A DNA stretch of 6,737 nt from an uncultured Azospirillum sp. (GTDB taxonomy: Bacteria > Pseudomonadota > Alphaproteobacteria > RF32 > CAG-239): assembly GCA_946184595.1 (NCBI GenBank), contig CAMHFM010000040.1:1-6737 (forward strand). The letters are read 5' to 3'. Shown here piece after piece: positions 5,384-6,737 of this stretch; positions within the stretch are counted from its first letter, which is position 1, and each line of letters opens with the position of its first letter. The translations under genes were made by a program, and so were the position numbers. The notes beneath the pieces are model-generated. The model saw only the letters and a program-made list of their open reading frames with translations. It had not been told where the DNA came from and ran no database searches.

Positions 5384-5412
5384 TTGTCATTTAAAATCTT
5401 TTGTGTTATATA
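5384..5412 (+). promoter_or_regulatory. Possible promoter of the 46-residue protein gene
   Basis: TTGTCA (5384-5389, five of six) is followed after 17 bases by TATATA (5407-5412), with TATACT overlapping it. It begins immediately after the U run of the preceding terminator, so the small gene would be transcribed separately from the 4307 gene. Confidence 0.5.
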
Positions 5413-5452
5413 CTCTTTCGCTTATTAATTACTTATTTAATTATTTTTTATT

Positions 5453-5593
5453 ATGACTAAGAAAAAGAAATTGACCTTGTTTGGTGCTGCGGCTTTTGTG
5501 GTTATTCCAGTGGCACTTGTTTGTGTTTACAGCTATAAAGCTATTAAAGGGTTGACGGAAAATATCCAATGGGAAGATTCCGATGATGAATAA
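5453..5593 (+). CDS. 46-residue single-pass membrane protein
   Basis: The frame ATG (5453) to TAA (5591-5593) encodes MTKKKKLTLFGAAAFVVIPV followed by ALVCVYSYKAIKGLTENIQWEDSDDE. The design is clear: four Lys at the N-terminus, one hydrophobic segment at about 7-26, a short amphipathic stretch and a very acidic end (EDSDDE). The positive-inside rule predicts N-in with the acidic tail in the periplasm. Support for a real gene comes from the placement: a promoter-like site upstream, a stop that runs straight into a terminator stem, and an otherwise unexplained stretch between two terminators. There is no Shine-Dalgarno, as for its accessory neighbours. No family is recognised. Small proteins of this kind often modulate a membrane partner, and the Trp-rich protein encoded just upstream would be the obvious candidate, though nothing in the sequence proves it. 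Confidence 0.65.
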   Translation: MTKKKKLTLFGAAAFVVIPVALVCVYSYKAIKGLTENIQWEDSDDE

Positions 5594-5630
5594 AAAATCT
5601 TGTTACCGTTAAAGGTAACAAGATTTTTTT
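5592..5630. terminator. Bidirectional terminator between the small gene and tsaC
   Basis: AAAAAATCTTGTTACC (5592-5607) pairs perfectly with GGTAACAAGATTTTTT (5614-5629) across the loop GTTAAA, with T runs on both strands. It overlaps the stop codon of the 46-residue protein gene and lies 6 bases beyond the tsaC stop, so it serves both convergent genes. Confidence 0.93.
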
Positions 5631-5635
5631 GTGAC

Positions 5636-6580
5636 TTATTTATAAGAGGCTCGTTTAATGCGATCGTTAATCGCTAAGCCTAGTCCGGTTGTGGGAATAG
5701 GGGACATGGCTAAAGTTTTACTACCGCATTGCTCGTCTGCTAAACGCATATAAGCAAATAGGTTAGCGGCAGCTTCTTTAAGGTCGCCTGTGGGGCTTAA
5801 ATTTATATCAGCCTCTGCAACGTTACCAAAACCAATCAAAAATTCATTATCTTGTTTGCTTTCGGCATTAATTCTTAAACTGTTTTTGGGGGCATAGTGT
5901 TTTAAGAGTTGTCCTGGGGCACTCGGTTTGTTCGGATCTCCATCGGAAATAAGAATTTTTTCTCCTAAAAAGGATTCAATATCTTCAATGGCTGTTCCTC
6001 CGGCACGTAATAAGACAATTTGCTTATCGGTCACATCTATGATTGTGGATTCGACGCCTACTTTGCAAGCGCCGCCGTCTAATATCATTGGAACTTTATC
6101 GCCTAAACTTTCTTGGACGTGTTGAGCAGTTGTCGGGCTGACTGCCTTAAATTTATTAGCAGAAGGGGCAACAATTGGGACACCACTTTTTCGGATTAAA
6201 TCAAGAGCAATCGGATTATTAGGCATTCTTACGGCTATTTTGCTCAAACCGGAGCAAGCTAAATCAATAGAAGAATTATTATCTATGCGACGGAGAATAA
6301 AGGTCAACGGGCCGGGACAGAAATGTTTGGCTAAGGCTAGAACCCGCTCATCCGTTGTTGCGTATTCTTTTAAGAAATCAACTTCGGCAATATGTGAAAT
6401 CAGCGGATCAAAACGAGGGCGCCCCTTAACCTCAAATATAGAAGCGACGGCCTGAGCATTATAGACATTGGCGCCTAATCCGTAGACGGTTTCTGTCGGA
6501 AAAGCCACTAATTGACCTTGTCTGATATTTTGTGCTGCTAAATTTAAGTTTGCTTCTGTCGGAAGATAAATATTACTCAT
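5636..6580 (-). CDS. tsaC: L-threonylcarbamoyladenylate synthase (Sua5-type TsaC)
   Basis: The protein makes threonylcarbamoyl-AMP from Thr, bicarbonate and ATP, the first step of the universal t6A37 modification of ANN-decoding tRNAs; TsaB, TsaD and TsaE complete it. At 314 residues it is the two-domain Sua5 form. The YrdC-like catalytic domain (about 8-203) shows FPTETVYGLG (27-36), the K-x-R and S-x-N tetrad (Lys52, Arg54, Ser140, Asn142), PGPLTFIL (89-96), DGGACKVGVESTIID (168-182) and LRAGG (191-195). The linker APGQLLKHYAP (221-231) closes over the active site in Sua5 proteins. The C-terminal Sua5 domain runs from about 233 and ends with the conserved-type INDRIKRA (304-311). The ATG at 6580-6578 overlaps the end of the upstream gene by eight bases and has only weak Shine-Dalgarno potential, so translation is probably coupled. 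This is presumably an essential housekeeping gene. Confidence 0.95.
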   Translation of the reverse strand: MSNIYLPTEANLNLAAQNIRQGQLVAFPTETVYGLGANVYNAQAVASIFEVKGRPRFDPLISHIAEVDFLKEYATTDERVLALAKHFCPGPLTFILRRIDNNSSIDLACSGLSKIAVRMPNNPIALDLIRKSGVPIVAPSANKFKAVSPTTAQHVQESLGDKVPMILDGGACKVGVESTIIDVTDKQIVLLRAGGTAIEDIESFLGEKILISDGDPNKPSAPGQLLKHYAPKNSLRINAESKQDNEFLIGFGNVAEADINLSPTGDLKEAAANLFAYMRLADEQCGSKTLAMSPIPTTGLGLAINDRIKRASYK

Positions 6581-6737
6581 AGTCTATTTTCAATATGTGT
6601 TGAAGGGCAGATGATAAATCTTGATATTCTTCTAGCACTTCAAAATCGGCTTTGTCAATAATTTGATAAATCTGATGTTTTTGGTTATAAGCTAAATAGT
6701 CAAAATCATTATGTCCGAGAAAAACTAAATCTTTATG
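6573..6737 (-). CDS. C-terminal end of an unidentified gene upstream of tsaC
   Basis: The frame enters from the window edge and encodes 54 residues (HKDLVFLGHNDFDYLAYNQK... to ...ALQHILKIDYE) before TAA at 6575-6573. It overlaps the tsaC start within ATGAGTAA, an eight-base overlap that points to one operon with coupled translation. The fragment is soluble and rich in Asp, Tyr and Gln. The pattern of an aromatic strand (FDYLAYN), a second strand (IYQII) and a final helix (SSALQHILK) recalls the ends of SMI1/KNR4-type (SUKH) proteins, but the piece is too short to assign. SUKH proteins often act as toxin immunity proteins. Confidence 0.7.
   Translation of the reverse strand, partial: HKDLVFLGHNDFDYLAYNQKHQIYQIIDKADFEVLEEYQDLSSALQHILKIDYE

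Noticed and set aside
3127..5593. A phage lysis cassette or prophage remnant
   Set aside because: There are no structural, integrase or spanin genes, the lysozyme is transcribed away from the other two genes, and each gene has its own promoter and terminator. The holin-endolysin idea is kept only as an analogy.
2521..5634. Attachment sites flanking the accessory block
   Set aside because: The terminator stems at 2521 and 5592 both contain GGTTACA or GGTAACA words, but their sequences differ beyond this and do not form direct repeats. No tRNA gene or integrase is present.
1..6737. tRNA, rRNA, CRISPR array or insertion sequence
   Set aside because: Reading both strands showed no cloverleaf-like gene, no regularly spaced direct repeats and no transposase.

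Overview
The window looks like part of the chromosome of an AT-rich alphaproteobacterium. The strongest evidence is a full-length CtrA cell-cycle regulator, including the phosphorylated Asp51, the "TGKEY" and "FICKLRKKL" segments and the "ETVWGRGYVLRDP" ending typical of the family. It is divergent from the flagellar export genes fliI and fliJ. The AT richness and the foreign-looking genes beside it suggest an uncultured, possibly gut-associated lineage, but that is inference only.

Layout: (1) 1-1550, minus strand: the start of fliJ (cut by the window edge) and complete fliI, the flagellar export ATPase. (2) 1551-1702: a divergent regulatory region with five TTAA motifs, a CtrA-like half-site and a good ctrA promoter. 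(3) 1703-2389, plus strand: ctrA, followed by an unusually long imperfect hairpin (2391-2501). (4) 2521-5630: an accessory block between the core genes. It holds a polytopic membrane protein of unknown function (minus), a membrane-anchored GH24 lysozyme (minus), a divergent gene for a Trp-rich membrane protein with a lysozyme-like but apparently non-catalytic C-terminal region (plus), and a 46-residue single-pass membrane protein (plus) too short for ordinary gene finding. Each has its own promoter-like site and a stem-loop terminator. None has a clear Shine-Dalgarno sequence, whereas fliI and ctrA do. (5) 5636-6737, minus strand: a Sua5-type threonylcarbamoyl-AMP synthase (tRNA t6A synthesis), overlapped by 8 bases by the end of an unidentified upstream gene.

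How the parts fit: CtrA, acting on sites in the 152-base divergent region, may control both itself and fliI-fliJ. FliJ and FliI are partners in the flagellar type III export ATPase. The accessory block is the most interesting part. The lysozyme and the lysozyme-like membrane protein are transcribed divergently from a shared 343-base region with back-to-back sigma70-like promoters. The plus-strand transcript begins with a roughly 200-base leader containing nested complementary segments. The leucine codon choice and A-rich, SD-less start of the 4307 gene recall Bacteroidetes genes, so horizontal transfer is plausible but untested. No tRNA, rRNA, CRISPR array, transposase or integrase was seen.
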